A DNA stretch of 64,000 nucleotides from Phormidesmis priestleyi Ana (lineage in GTDB: Bacteria; Cyanobacteriota; Cyanobacteriia; Phormidesmidales; Phormidesmidaceae): contig LJZR01000001.1 of assembly GCA_001314865.1 (NCBI GenBank), forward strand, positions 186,001-250,000, given 5' to 3'. A program made the translations under genes and the position numbers. Below, one piece after another: positions 1 through 7,989 of the stretch. The first letter of the stretch is position 1; the number at the start of each line of letters is the position of its first letter. The notes beneath the pieces were generated by a model that was not told where the DNA came from, searched no databases, and was given only the letters and a program-made list of their open reading frames with translations.

Positions 1-105
1 AGCGTGTTCAATACATTGAAGAAGCGGTCTTTCAAGCGGGTTGTCATCGTCATAGGTGGCGTTATCGGCGGCTATTGTTTCAGTTATTCCTCAGTTATTC
101 CATAG
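1..105 (+). CDS. Possible 3' end of a small membrane protein (partial)
   Basis: The first plus-strand frame is open from base 1 to a TAG at 103-105. It encodes a Lys/Arg-rich stretch (LKKRSFKR) followed by a hydrophobic Val/Ile/Gly segment, which looks like the C-terminal membrane helix of a protein whose start lies outside the window. A hairpin follows at 140-169. Only 34 codons are visible, so this could be a chance open frame. I recognise no family. Confidence 0.3.
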   Translation, partial: SVFNTLKKRSFKRVVIVIGGVIGGYCFSYSSVIP

Positions 106-139
106 TCTCATACAGACTAAACGCTCCCTTGAACTAAAG

Positions 140-169
140 ATGGCTGCCTCTATTGGGAGAAGCAGCCAT
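140..169 (+). terminator. Hairpin downstream of the partial reading frame
   Basis: ATGGCTGC (140-147) pairs with GCAGCCAT (162-169), and CTC/GAG extends the stem towards the loop. It lies 35 bp after the TAG of the partial frame. There is no strong T-run, so intrinsic termination is only plausible. Confidence 0.35.
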
Positions 170-198
170 GTGGCAGTTATATTTCATTGAATTTGGAT

Positions 199-220
199 TG
201 CCCTTTCTCAAGAAAGGGCA
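199..220 (-). terminator. Perfect inverted repeat just past the stop of the 227-421 gene
   Basis: TGCCCTTTCT (199-208) and AGAAAGGGCA (211-220) are perfect complements separated by two bases. The repeat lies 6 bp beyond the stop of the leftward gene at 227-421, the usual place for a terminator. No clear U-tract follows on that strand. Confidence 0.45.
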
Positions 221-226
221 CAACGC

Positions 227-421
227 TTAGATGGCCGTAGGAATATCTAATTCGCCCGCCAAAATGTTGTCAGGGTCAACGTAATGGCAAACCGCATCAT
301 CAACACAAATAAGTGCCCAGCCCGATTTGTCAATCTCTACGAACGTATAGTCAGTTTGTTGGACGTAGCAGCCTTTGTGATTCCGTGTCTCTGGCTTGAT
401 TGCAACAGTTCGAAGGTTCAT
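227..421 (-). CDS. Small hypothetical protein (64 aa)
   Basis: I do not recognise this protein. The frame stays open upstream to 544, but the ATG at 421 is preferred because a GGGAG Shine-Dalgarno-like sequence lies about 9 bases before it and the upstream residues look non-coding. The product is soluble, acidic at its C-terminal end and Cys/Asp-rich, with no membrane segment or signal peptide. Its short aromatic and acidic blocks resemble a small beta-rich domain. It stands alone, with an inverted repeat after its stop and about 425 bp separating it from the next gene upstream. Confidence 0.5.
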   Translation of the reverse strand: MNLRTVAIKPETRNHKGCYVQQTDYTFVEIDKSGWALICVDDAVCHYVDPDNILAGELDIPTAI

Positions 422-544
422 AATAGGTGACTCCCGAAGTGGAATAAAGTGTGTGTAAGGGTTTAAGCAATAAGCACTTGAGCTGAGTGTTTGATTCTTA
501 ATGCCTACTTCACACATAAGGAGTAGTTCTATAAGATTCAACAC

Positions 545-847
545 TTAAGCTGGGCTTATCGCTTGCTTCACTTAATCTTATCAGTCAGGTCGGGGATCGC
601 TCGTTAAGTTATTGTTTCGCGCCTTTGAGTATTCTTTTGAGATATATAAATAGGCTCTTTGAGTCGCTTTACCCTTCTCAAACGCCCATCTATAAAGCCA
701 TTAAGAAGGGCAGCGGGGATCGCTAAAAACCGCGATCTCCACTGCCCCTTTATAATTTTCGTTGCAATACTTAATGAAGTTATGAGAAGGCCGTCATGAG
801 AATTTGATTGCCAGATTAACGGCTAAAAGACTGTCATACCAGCATTG
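545..847. other. Intergenic region, about 300 bp
   Basis: No reading frame of note is present. The recognisable element is the strong hairpin at 708-747, which probably terminates the leftward TPR gene. The rest is AT-rich and would contain the promoter of the 227-421 gene, but I could not single out a convincing -35/-10 pair. Confidence 0.5.
708..747 (-). terminator. Long stem-loop terminator after the TPR gene
   Basis: GGGCAGCGGGGATCGC (708-723) pairs with GCGATCTCCACTGCCC (732-747), with one G-T wobble and one C-A mismatch across 16 positions. On the minus strand the stem is followed by TTCTT. It lies about 100 bp beyond the stop of the gene at 848-1267, so it probably ends that transcript. 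Confidence 0.6.
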
Positions 848-1267
848 TTAGTCTTCAAATATCCATTTTTGGACGCGCTTTAGGTTTTTCCAATCTGGCT
901 TTCTCCTTAATCCTTCTTCAAGATTTTCCTTTATCTCAACTTTGAGATCATCGACAGCTGAAACAAACGGCACAATTTTCTCTACCTGCTCCCGTACGCC
1001 ACTTTTGCCGATTTCTAGCATAGCGATAGACAGGTTGACGCGCGCTTGCGGATCGCTAGGGGCTAGCTTAACTGCCCGCTGCGCTGCTTTGTAGGCGGCG
1101 TTGGGTTTGTCGGCAAGTAAATACAGCCAAGACAGGCAGGTTTGAGCTGCGCTGTTTTTGGGGGCTTGGGCGCAGATTTCTTTGAATACAGGCAGCAAAG
1201 ATTCGGCAGACTCACCGTCTTTATAGCGAGCGATGCCTTCGTCAAATTGGGTTTCTAAGGTTTGCAT
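848..1267 (-). CDS. TPR-like protein (139 aa)
   Basis: This is a small soluble helical protein. Residues of about 20-95 match tetratricopeptide spacing, with alternating helices and small/aromatic anchors such as the segments around CLSWLYLLADKPNAAYKA and AVKLAPSDPQARVNLSIAML. TPR folds bind partner proteins, and the partner here is unknown. The C-terminal third is charged and ends in a Trp/Lys-rich helix. It has no signal peptide or membrane helix, so it is probably cytoplasmic. It is transcribed in the same direction as the IscA gene just upstream (49 bp gap), and the two may be co-transcribed. A strong hairpin at 708-747 would end the transcript. Confidence 0.65.
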   Translation of the reverse strand: MQTLETQFDEGIARYKDGESAESLLPVFKEICAQAPKNSAAQTCLSWLYLLADKPNAAYKAAQRAVKLAPSDPQARVNLSIAMLEIGKSGVREQVEKIVPFVSAVDDLKVEIKENLEEGLRRKPDWKNLKRVQKWIFED

Positions 1268-1315
1268 ACTTGATAAGGAAACATTGAAGAAAGGATAGAA
1301 ATAGAAGCCAACCAG

Positions 1316-1750
1316 TTAGGTTCCAAATGACTTGCCGCAGCCGCAGGTTTGGTTTGCATTCGGATTTGTAAACTGAAATCCGCCGCCAATTAGCGCGTCA
1401 CTGTAGTCCAGCATGAGGCCGTATAGATATAGCAGGCTTTTGCGATCGCATACAACCTGAAATCCATCGTAGTCATAAACTTCGTCGTGTTCGCCGATGT
1501 TGCTTGCGTCTTCAAAGTCCATCATGTATGACATGCCAGAGCAGCCCCCCTGGCGGACACCGACACGCAGGCACAAGTCGCTACCCTGTTTTTCTCGTAG
1601 CGCCTTGACATGAGCAAGCGCCGTTTCAGACATTAAAATGCCTTTGGCCTCTGGGTTAACGGCCTGAGCAGTGCCTTGACTGGTGCCTTGACTGATACTT
1701 TGATCCACAGTCTGAACAGTTGCTTCAGCAGATGGAGTAGCTTGTGTCAT
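1316..1750 (-). CDS. sufA: Iron-sulfur cluster carrier, IscA/SufA (HesB) family
   Basis: This is an A-type carrier that receives or transfers Fe-S clusters during assembly in the cytoplasm. All three family cysteines are visible: one in the [11 protein letters not shown] motif and two in the C-terminal CGCGKSF motif. The conserved core begins at the internal ATG at 1633 (MSETALAHV). The 39 residues before it are Gln/Thr/Ser-rich with a repeated SQGT unit, and look like a disordered extension or an over-long start. Length from 1633 (105 aa) matches the family, while the full frame is 144 aa. Cyanobacteria carry several paralogues (SufA, IscA), and the choice of symbol is inferred. Confidence 0.85.
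   Translation of the reverse strand: MTQATPSAEATVQTVDQSISQGTSQGTAQAVNPEAKGILMSETALAHVKALREKQGSDLCLRVGVRQGGCSGMSYMMDFEDASNIGEHDEVYDYDGFQVVCDRKSLLYLYGLMLDYSDALIGGGFQFTNPNANQTCGCGKSFGT
1441..1450. other. HIP1 octamer (example)
   Basis: GCGATCGC, the Highly Iterated Palindrome of cyanobacteria, occurs here and dozens of times in the rest of the window, on genes and spacers alike (for example near 2128, 2729, 3905, 5350, 6302 and 7598). It marks the DNA as cyanobacterial and does not mark single genes. Confidence 0.95.
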
Positions 1751-1813
1751 AGGGATTAAGATAGGTTGGGTACGTTGCTTTAGTTTAACGCAGCAGAGCT
1801 GGATAGAATCTCA

Positions 1814-3556
1814 ATGCATCAACTGAGTCCATTTACTTGTCGTCGCCTGAGTCAACTGCCTCGACTCTCTAGTGTTTGGGAATGTGATCGCCGTCCGCTC
1901 GCCGCCGCTGGTTATCAATTGTCTGATTCAGCTAGCCCAGAAGATATTGCTGCCTCTGAAGGGGACTGCATTATGTGGGCCGACGGGTTGCAGGGTGTGG
2001 TTCGAGGGCTGAGCGTTGTCCCGAGGGAAACTGGAAATGAAGCGATTGTCAGAACGTTGTTGCAGGCGATTGAGACGCCTCAAGGGGGCGTGGAGCCCGC
2101 GCGACCTCGAAAGGTGATTGTGCGCGATCGCGAAATTCAGTTTTTTCTCAGAGGCGCCCTTCAAGATCTCGATATTGCGGTTGAGCACGCACCAACGCTG
2201 CCCGTCATAGACGAAGTTTTTGAAAAGCTTCAGAACCCAGAGGTTCCTGATGACAAACTGCCCAGAGTGTTTGAAGGAACCCTGCTGCAAAAAGCCGCAC
2301 TGCTCTGGAAAGACGCACCCTGGCGCTATTTGAGCGAGCAAGAAATTTTGGCCATTGAGCTTAACTGCTGGGAAATAGAAACACTCTATCTCTCTATTCT
2401 GGGCCTTGCGGGCATGGAATATGGTCTGTTGTTCTATCGTAACCTTGAATCACTACAGCAGTTTCGACACAAGCTGCTCACTGGCGATGACTTTTCCGAT
2501 GGCATGAAGCAGGCTTTTTTAGAGCAAAACTGCTTGTTTATTAACTTCAACCCTTCTGAAGATGTGATTCCGCTGCATCTGGCGTTGGGTGATTCTGCCG
2601 AACAGGCCAAAGCAGATACTCGGCAGGCCAAAGCCCAGTTTCAAAAAAATCGGGCTAGAAGCCGCCACGAAAGCAACGATCCAGCGGCTGTAGACTATGA
2701 GTTTGGCAGTTTGCATCCCTTAGAGGGATTGCGATCGCAGCTCGCCGCCGAAGAAGCCGCCAGCCTAATTGTGGCCCTAGAGGCCCTGCATCGATTTTTT
2801 AAAAAGCACGATATCAGCGAGCCAGACTTTGCACTGCGGCCTGCTAGCAGTCGATTCCGCATTCCTAATCCGGTTGAGACCGACTCTGATTTGCCCCGTC
2901 AAATTGCCGTTAAGGTGTCTACAGTACCCGAGGTTTCCAGCGTTTTCTTAGAAGAAACCCTCGGCTCAGTCGAAGCCTCCAACGCGGTGGGTTCACTGAT
3001 TGACGACAGCGTACCAGAAGGCTCGCTGATTATGCTGGGCAGCCATCTTGAAACCAGAATAGTGCCCCTGAGAAACTCCCCTCGGATTTATTACCAAAGC
3101 GGCTTAGATGTCCTAGAACAGCCGCCCGCAAAAAAAACTAGCCCCACAGCAACTTGGCCTGTTTTAACGATTCAAACAACACGGCCCAAGGCACAGCAGC
3201 TGGCCAACCGCTTAAAAGAAGAAGGCGGCATCCAATCTATTTGCTTTAATCCCGGCAGCGATCCGATCAGCGGGCAGATCTTTCAGGTGGGCATTTTACA
3301 AACCCAAAAGGGCTATCTCCATCTCTTTAATGAATATGAAATCAATAATCCAACCGACACCTTGAGCCTAGAGCAATGGGCAAAGGTGAGCGCTCAAAAT
3401 CATCATCGCTGCGGCTGTATTATCGCCGCGGGCGCTACGGGCATCCGGAGAGGTCAGCCAACGCTCAAAGAAATCGTTGCTTTTTTTGAGATGCCAAGTA
3501 AGCGCCCTGAAGACATCGGGCTCGCGCCGCTCATTATGAGCTACATTCCAGACTAA
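1814..3556 (+). CDS. Conserved cyanobacterial protein of unknown function (DUF6930-like)
   Basis: This 580-aa soluble protein has no membrane helix. The N-terminal half is acidic with several helical blocks, and a charged hinge (many Arg/Lys/Asp around residues 260-300) separates it from a C-terminal half with an alpha/beta pattern, for example the segment around LTIQTTRPKAQQLANRLKEE. From memory it resembles cyanobacterial proteins carrying the DUF6930 domain, but I could not check this. No catalytic motif was recognised. It diverges from the IscA gene with about 60 bp between starts. A 12-bp direct repeat (3541-3552 and 3558-3569) flanks its TAA stop. Confidence 0.65.
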   Translation: MHQLSPFTCRRLSQLPRLSSVWECDRRPLAAAGYQLSDSASPEDIAASEGDCIMWADGLQGVVRGLSVVPRETGNEAIVRTLLQAIETPQGGVEPARPRKVIVRDREIQFFLRGALQDLDIAVEHAPTLPVIDEVFEKLQNPEVPDDKLPRVFEGTLLQKAALLWKDAPWRYLSEQEILAIELNCWEIETLYLSILGLAGMEYGLLFYRNLESLQQFRHKLLTGDDFSDGMKQAFLEQNCLFINFNPSEDVIPLHLALGDSAEQAKADTRQAKAQFQKNRARSRHESNDPAAVDYEFGSLHPLEGLRSQLAAEEAASLIVALEALHRFFKKHDISEPDFALRPASSRFRIPNPVETDSDLPRQIAVKVSTVPEVSSVFLEETLGSVEASNAVGSLIDDSVPEGSLIMLGSHLETRIVPLRNSPRIYYQSGLDVLEQPPAKKTSPTATWPVLTIQTTRPKAQQLANRLKEEGGIQSICFNPGSDPISGQIFQVGILQTQKGYLHLFNEYEINNPTDTLSLEQWAKVSAQNHHRCGCIIAAGATGIRRGQPTLKEIVAFFEMPSKRPEDIGLAPLIMSYIPD

Positions 3557-3569
3557 ACTACATTCCAGA
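3541..3569. repeat. 12-bp direct repeat straddling a stop codon
   Basis: CTACATTCCAGA occurs at 3541-3552 and again at 3558-3569. The TAA stop of the upstream gene (3554-3556) lies between the two copies. Confidence 0.8.
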
Positions 3570-3598
3570 GGGCTCATTGGCTTTGATTAGCCTGCGGA

Positions 3599-3970
3599 AT
3601 GGTCGAAACCTTCAAAATCTATGGGCGCTCTATGGACGTTGTTTTGAGTGTAATTGCTTTCAATTGTCTGCTCGCAGCGCTGGTGTGCTGGCTGGCTTTT
3701 TGGCTGTGGCGGTGGCAGCTTAAAATCGGTGTGTTGGCCGCCTATTTGCAAAGCTACGAGCGGGATATTGGGCTAGCACCGCAGCAGATGGGCTATGGAC
3801 TCATGCGTAAGAGAGCCCAAATTGTGCAGGCCAGACTAACGGTTGCCCAATGGCAGCAGCGGTCACACCAGCTTAAGCAGTTGGTACAGCTGCTGCAAAC
3901 GCTGCGATCGCTCCGCGCAATGGTCGGGATGCGAGCCGCTCAGTCACGCGCCGGTCGCCAAATTAGGTAG
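3599..3970 (+). CDS. Small single-pass membrane protein, unknown function (123 aa)
   Basis: One strong transmembrane helix (about residues 14-38, rich in Leu/Ala/Trp) is followed by a basic, Gln-rich amphipathic helical region that may form a coiled coil. The positive charge after the helix predicts a cytoplasmic C-terminus. It precedes two other small proteins with coiled-coil or membrane character (4075-4488 and 4497-5102), all on the plus strand. The three may form a cell-envelope or membrane-scaffold group. I recognise no family. The start ATG could be 3599 or the Met at residue 12. Confidence 0.6.
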   Translation: MVETFKIYGRSMDVVLSVIAFNCLLAALVCWLAFWLWRWQLKIGVLAAYLQSYERDIGLAPQQMGYGLMRKRAQIVQARLTVAQWQQRSHQLKQLVQLLQTLRSLRAMVGMRAAQSRAGRQIR

Positions 3971-4074
3971 ACGACTTCGATAGAAAAATACAGAGATTTC
4001 AGTAGGATGGTCAGGAGTTCTGACCAATAGCCACTAAAATTCAAAGTAAACTAATTCAAGCTTTTAGGAAGTAA

Positions 4075-4488
4075 ATGATGGCAGAAGGCAAGTCAGACGG
4101 GCTGTTAGGTGGCCTGATTATGGGTGCGGCGTTAGGTGTAATCGCTGGCATCTTAGCCGCCCCTCGCCCCGGTAAAGACACCCGACGCATCTTGAAAAAA
4201 TCAGCCGACGCCCTGCCCGAGCTTGCCGAAGACCTCGCCACCAGCATTCAGTTTCAGGCCGACCGGCTCTCAGACAACGGACTGAGCAACTGGGACAAAA
4301 CGCTGAGCCGCCTACGCGAAGCCATCGCCGCCGGGCAGGCGGCCAGCCGCGATGAGTGGCAGCGGCAGCAAGCCGACTTTACGGGCAGCCCAAACAGCAG
4401 CCCAAACAGCGGCCCAAACAGCGGCCCAAACAACAATCAGAACAGTACCCACAGCGAGGAGACAGTCCCCTTTGCCGAAAACGAGTAA
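4075..4488 (+). CDS. YtxH-like membrane-associated protein
   Basis: The N-terminal region (about residues 6-40) shows the YtxH / gas-vesicle-protein-like pattern: a Gly/Ala hydrophobic helix (GGLIMGAALGVIAGILAAP), then R-P-G-K-D-T-R and an amphipathic helix. Members of this family are small envelope-associated proteins of undefined role. The C-terminal tail contains the 12-bp tandem array at 4387-4434, which encodes NSSP/NSGP units and is probably disordered. AGGAAG about 5 bases before the ATG supports this start. A second ATG follows at once. The downstream gene begins 8 bp after the stop, so the two are probably co-transcribed. Confidence 0.75.
   Translation: MMAEGKSDGLLGGLIMGAALGVIAGILAAPRPGKDTRRILKKSADALPELAEDLATSIQFQADRLSDNGLSNWDKTLSRLREAIAAGQAASRDEWQRQQADFTGSPNSSPNSGPNSGPNNNQNSTHSEETVPFAENE
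4387..4434. repeat. 12-bp tandem array, 4 copies, in frame
   Basis: Four 12-bp units of AGCCCAAACAGC type lie end to end and encode a Ser/Pro/Asn tail in the YtxH-like protein. Because 12 is a multiple of three, copy changes keep the frame. Confidence 0.9.
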
Positions 4489-4496
4489 GCGCAATT

Positions 4497-5102
4497 GTGA
4501 ACAATCCCTTTTTCTGGCTCGGCATTTCTGTCCTACTCGTCGCCATTAGCCTAATGGCCTTGCTTTTGGTTGCCATACTGGCGTTACAAGAGCTAGCCCG
4601 TGCAGCCAGAAGCGCTGAAAAGCTGCTAGATAACCTTAACCGGGAACTGCCAGCGACCCTTCAAGACCTGCGACTAACCGGCAAAGAAATCTCTGTCCTC
4701 ACCGAGGAAATGAGCAGCGGCATGCAAAGTGCCCGCAATGTCGTTCAACAGGTAGATCAAGGATTAATAGAAGCCAAGCTTCAGGCTCAAAAAGCGCAGG
4801 TCACCACCCGCAGCTTATTTGCCGGTGCTACAGCAGCGCTAAATGTGTTAATGAAGCCGCCCCGCCGCCGTCGCCGTCACCCGCCTATCCCACCCCCGGT
4901 CGCCCCGGTCGCCCCGGTCGCCCCGGTCGCCCCGGTCGCCCCGGTAGAGACTCAGCAACATACCCCACAAAATACCTCTCGTCTGCATTCTCATAATCAA
5001 TCGACTCCAACAGCCTCTTCAGAACCCTTACCCGCTTCGCTAAAAAATACCAATTTTGAGCCAAAGCCTCAGAGAGCACAGCCAGAAGAACTTAGCCCAT
5101 AG
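4497..5102 (+). CDS. DUF948-like membrane/coiled-coil protein
   Basis: The start is taken as GTG 4497, giving an N-terminal VNNPFFWLGIS and a strong membrane helix (about residues 5-28). Earlier in-frame starts would run through the upstream gene's repeat array in another frame. After the helix comes a long amphipathic region with Leu/Ala/Glu heptads (about residues 30-110), as in DUF948 proteins. A basic patch (PPRRRRRHPP) follows, then a V-A-P repeat encoded by the 9-bp array at 4896-4945, then a hydrophilic tail. It is probably anchored in the membrane with a cytoplasmic coiled coil. The 8-bp gap after the YtxH-like gene suggests a shared transcript. Confidence 0.65.
   Translation: MNNPFFWLGISVLLVAISLMALLLVAILALQELARAARSAEKLLDNLNRELPATLQDLRLTGKEISVLTEEMSSGMQSARNVVQQVDQGLIEAKLQAQKAQVTTRSLFAGATAALNVLMKPPRRRRRHPPIPPPVAPVAPVAPVAPVAPVETQQHTPQNTSRLHSHNQSTPTASSEPLPASLKNTNFEPKPQRAQPEELSP
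4896..4945. repeat. 9-bp tandem array, about 5.5 copies
   Basis: CCGGTCGCC is repeated exactly five times from 4896 to 4940, with a partial sixth copy. It encodes Val-Ala-Pro repeats. Confidence 0.95.
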
Positions 5103-5257
5103 GCATTTTAGACGTTATCGCCCGCCAGCTATAGGCCGACTGAGGCTGAAAAAAACGACCTAATCTAGGGCCAACATAGTCGCATTCCCTCGGCTTCTGC
5201 TATCTTAAAATTAAGTAAACAACTGTAAAGAGGCGTCATGGCCTTCGGCTTTAAATA

Positions 5258-6127
5258 ATGAAAGAGCGCTTCCAAATCGTGCGAGAGCAAATTGCTAAAA
5301 TTCAGCAATGGCAGTCTGCTAGGTGGCTCGCTCAAGTCGCGATAAAGTGCGCGATCGCCTGCTGCATCACTCTGTTGGCATGGTCTCCCGCATTACCCGC
5401 TGGAGCCTTCAACAACCCCGAACTCCTTCCTGACGAGCCGACTGTTGTGATCGATCTAGCGCGCATCCTCAACGATGCGCAAGAAGAGTCTTTAAATGAG
5501 CGACTGTCTGCCTTTGAAGCAGAAACAGGCTGGAAACTAAGGATACTCACGCAGTTTGACCAAACACCCGGTCGCGCGGTTAAAGACTTTTGGGGCCTCA
5601 ATAAGCATAGCGTGATGCTAGTTGCCGACCCACGCGGGGGCAATTTGCTCAACTTCAGCGTCGGCGACGATCTTTACCCATTGCTTCCCCGAACCTTTTG
5701 GATTGAGCTTCAAACTCGCTTCGGCAACCAGTTTTACGTTCGTGACAACGGCGAAGATGGGGCTGTGCTAGGCGCGATTAATGCGCTAGAGACCTGTTTG
5801 AATCGAGGAGGCTGCGCGGTTGTGCCCGGCTTGCCACGCGAGCAGTGGATTTTAACCCTCATTACCTCTATTTTGGGCGGCGTGATCTGTGGGTTCGCTG
5901 CGCAGCCCCGGAGAGAAGGCCAGGGCATTGCGTGGCAGTGGGCACTGCTGTTTTCACCGCTGTGGGGAATTTTGTTCATTGCTTTTGGGCTAGGGCCGGT
6001 CGTCACTCGCACGCCAGAGCTGCTGCCGGTTATTCGTAACGTGGCGGGCTTTTTAATCGGTCTGATTGTCGCCTTTTTAACCCCCGTGTTTGGCAATCCT
6101 CCCCCTGCTGATGACAAGGCATCATAA
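5258..6127 (+). CDS. psb32: TPM-domain thylakoid protein, Psb32-like
   Basis: Residues of about 30-50 form a signal/anchor helix ending in PALPAGAFNNPELLP, as expected for export into the thylakoid lumen or periplasm. A TPM domain (about residues 60-190) follows, with VIDLARILNDAQEESLNERL at its start and the HSVMLVADPRGG and FSVGDDLYPLLP motifs. Two C-terminal membrane helices lie at about residues 200-220 and 230-280. This matches cyanobacterial Psb32 (Synechocystis sll1390; plant TLP18.3 relatives), which protects or helps repair photosystem II under strong light. The architecture supports the call, and the exact role here is inferred. Confidence 0.8.
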   Translation: MKERFQIVREQIAKIQQWQSARWLAQVAIKCAIACCITLLAWSPALPAGAFNNPELLPDEPTVVIDLARILNDAQEESLNERLSAFEAETGWKLRILTQFDQTPGRAVKDFWGLNKHSVMLVADPRGGNLLNFSVGDDLYPLLPRTFWIELQTRFGNQFYVRDNGEDGAVLGAINALETCLNRGGCAVVPGLPREQWILTLITSILGGVICGFAAQPRREGQGIAWQWALLFSPLWGILFIAFGLGPVVTRTPELLPVIRNVAGFLIGLIVAFLTPVFGNPPPADDKAS

Positions 6128-6159
6128 TCACGCGTTGCCTGCTTGCCTCGTTTAGGCAA

Positions 6160-6210
6160 TCACGTTATTGACTCGTTATTGACTCATTGCGTTATTGCCT
6201 GATTGCGTTA
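6160..6210. repeat. Imperfect GTTATTGACTC-type repeats at a stop codon
   Basis: Units such as GTTATTGACTC, GTTATTGCCTGA and GTTACTGACT follow one another between two convergent genes. The last unit contains the stop codon of pgeF (TTA on the plus strand, 6208-6210). Confidence 0.7.
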
Positions 6211-7098
6211 CTGACTAATAATGCCTGACCACTGAACTTTCTTTTCTCCGCTACGACGATAGGAAAAGAAGGTCTCTGGCTCTTGGTAGGTGCAGTGAGG
6301 CGCGATCGCAATCTGATCTGTGGCCATTCCCATTTGCTCTAGCTGTATCTGATTAATCCGCCTAACATCCAAACGCACTTTCCCCATTTCAGGATCGCTT
6401 AGCAAGGGTGGATTTTTCATTGCCATGAGCTGTGCGATCGTATCCTGCGTTCTATCCGGCAGCGAAACAACGCTTTTCCCTACCTGTTCGGCAACATCTT
6501 TTCCGACCTGATACACACTGCCATCAATCGCAGGCCCCAAGGCGACTCGGATATTGCCTAACTGACTTCCTTGATCCAGCATTCTATTCACGGCGACTGG
6601 CAAAATTTTCTGCGCAGTCCCTCTCCAACCCGCGTGAACGGCTGATACTTGACCTGTGACCACATCACTGATCAAAGCTGGCGTACAGTCAGCCGAGCAG
6701 GCCCAAACCGCCTGATTAGCCAATTCACTCATAAGCCCATCAGCCATCGGAAACGGAGAGAAAGAGCCGCCTGCTAAAGGAGGTAAGCCTGAGGCGATAG
6801 CTTTTTCGACTTCTGTAGGCGTTAAAACATCGGCCCCGTGAACCTGCTTGACTCGATATATCTTCGTGCCCGATTCGTCAGCTCTGTCGCTATTTATATC
6901 GCTATTTATATCGCTATTTATGTCGCTATTTATATCGCTATCTAAAAGCGTCTGAACCAAATCTTCCAAGGTTAATGGATCAAAGTGCCGCGTAAAAAAG
7001 CCATGAGGCTGCGGGATCAACCCACAGGTTAAAAAAGGCTTGCTTTGCCACGTTTGCCAGGTCCAAGCTTGAGTTTGAAGCGGTATCGGAGTCTCCAT
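6208..7098 (-). CDS. pgeF: Peptidoglycan editing factor PgeF (YfiH/DUF152 family)
   Basis: Members bind zinc or copper. They were long annotated as polyphenol oxidases/laccases, and E. coli PgeF corrects wrongly incorporated amino acids in peptidoglycan. Key motifs are visible: KQVHGADV, CSADCTPALISD, VSAVHAGWRGTAQKI and IAPHCTYQEPETFFSYRR, which carry the metal-binding His and Cys residues. The start is taken at ATG 7098 (METPIPLQT); the frame extends to 7185, but that extension is a hydrophobic low-complexity segment not typical of the family. The 12-bp array at 6889-6942 adds a Ser-Asp-Ile-Asn repeat in an N-terminal loop. The stop codon lies in a short repeat. Confidence 0.88.
   Translation of the reverse strand: METPIPLQTQAWTWQTWQSKPFLTCGLIPQPHGFFTRHFDPLTLEDLVQTLLDSDINSDINSDINSDINSDRADESGTKIYRVKQVHGADVLTPTEVEKAIASGLPPLAGGSFSPFPMADGLMSELANQAVWACSADCTPALISDVVTGQVSAVHAGWRGTAQKILPVAVNRMLDQGSQLGNIRVALGPAIDGSVYQVGKDVAEQVGKSVVSLPDRTQDTIAQLMAMKNPPLLSDPEMGKVRLDVRRINQIQLEQMGMATDQIAIAPHCTYQEPETFFSYRRSGEKKVQWSGIISQ
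6889..6942. repeat. 12-bp tandem array, about 4.5 copies, in pgeF
   Basis: GCTATTTATATC is repeated four times with one base change, plus a half copy. On the coding strand it adds S-D-I-N units to a surface loop. Confidence 0.95.
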
Positions 7099-7444
7099 AG
7101 AGATCAGGCTGCTAGCAGCAAGTAGAAAAGGAATAGTAGGGGGGAAAAAAAATAGTAGAGAAAAAATAGCAACGGTTGGACTCAACCATTTGCCTTACCC
7201 AATTGCCCCACATACCATAACTGAGACGGTGCAGGACAGCTGTATTCGTGGTTGCAACTGACACCGCTTACGCCTCTAGGCCCAAAACAGAGCGTAGGCG
7301 CTAGGATGGAGGTGACAATCGCACGTATGAAACCTTGAGCAGGGCATAATAACTCTGTAGGTAGACACCTAACTCTGTAGGTAGACATCTAAGATAGACA
7401 CCTGTAGATATACAGTAGATATTAAGTGATGTGAGGCCAGTTTT
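7099..7444. promoter_or_regulatory. Divergent intergenic region with a 20-bp duplication
   Basis: This 346-bp spacer lies between pgeF (leftward) and the 7445 gene (rightward) and should hold both promoters. It contains a 20-bp direct repeat, AACTCTGTAGGTAGACAYCT, at 7351-7370 and 7371-7390, with a weaker third echo to about 7400. I could not place a confident -10/-35. Confidence 0.45.
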
Positions 7445-7918
7445 ATGGGCGGTAAATATATGCTAGGAGGTACCATTCTTGGTATTTTCTTGTTAGCTTT
7501 TTTGGGCATTCGTAGTGCCTCCAACTGGCTAACTCAGTCCAATGCCACGACGCAAGAAAGCCTAGTGTCTAGCAGTGAAAACCGGATTGAGAGCGATCGC
7601 GCCCAAAACAACCAAGCTACGCAGCTAAATGATTCAGGCGACTCAGCCAATTCAGCCGTCAGCCAAGCAGACAATTCGTCAGCGGCAAACTCAACGGTTG
7701 CCCCTTTAGAGGAAGCCGGTACCTATATTCAACGGCAAAAGCGAGTAGAAGAAGATGGAGTGATTGCCAACACTCAAGTTGACATAGTTCCGACCGCAAA
7801 CAACGAAGTTGCGACTCAAAATAATACTCAGCTGAACCCACAGCCTAGTGCTGATCGTCCTGACACCACAACCTCTCAACCTTCCTCACCAACACCTGCT
7901 GTGCCTGCCCTCTGGTAG
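7445..7918 (+). CDS. Membrane-anchored Asn/Ser/Gln-rich protein, unknown function
   Basis: The protein has 157 residues. A hydrophobic helix near the N-terminus (about residues 6-24, GGTILGIFLLAFLGIRS) probably anchors it, with the rest outside the cytoplasmic membrane. The remainder is low in hydrophobic residues and rich in Asn, Ser, Gln, Thr and Asp, and looks disordered, ending in a Pro/Ser stretch. I recognise no family. It is co-directional with thiOG, 71 bp upstream of it, and could share its transcript. Confidence 0.5.
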   Translation: MGGKYMLGGTILGIFLLAFLGIRSASNWLTQSNATTQESLVSSSENRIESDRAQNNQATQLNDSGDSANSAVSQADNSSAANSTVAPLEEAGTYIQRQKRVEEDGVIANTQVDIVPTANNEVATQNNTQLNPQPSADRPDTTTSQPSSPTPAVPALW

Positions 7919-7989
7919 ACAGCGTTAGTAGCACTGCCAGATAACATGAGTAGGCAGTAATCAACGACTTATCACTGACTTGTCAACAC

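Noticed and set aside
7182..7388. Minus-strand frame of 68 codons
   Set aside because: It covers the spacer with the 20-bp duplication, has no known pattern or ribosome site, and overlaps probable promoters.
7919..7989. TPP riboswitch for thiOG
   Set aside because: The 71-bp spacer is too short and lacks the CTGAGA and ACCTGA-type signatures.
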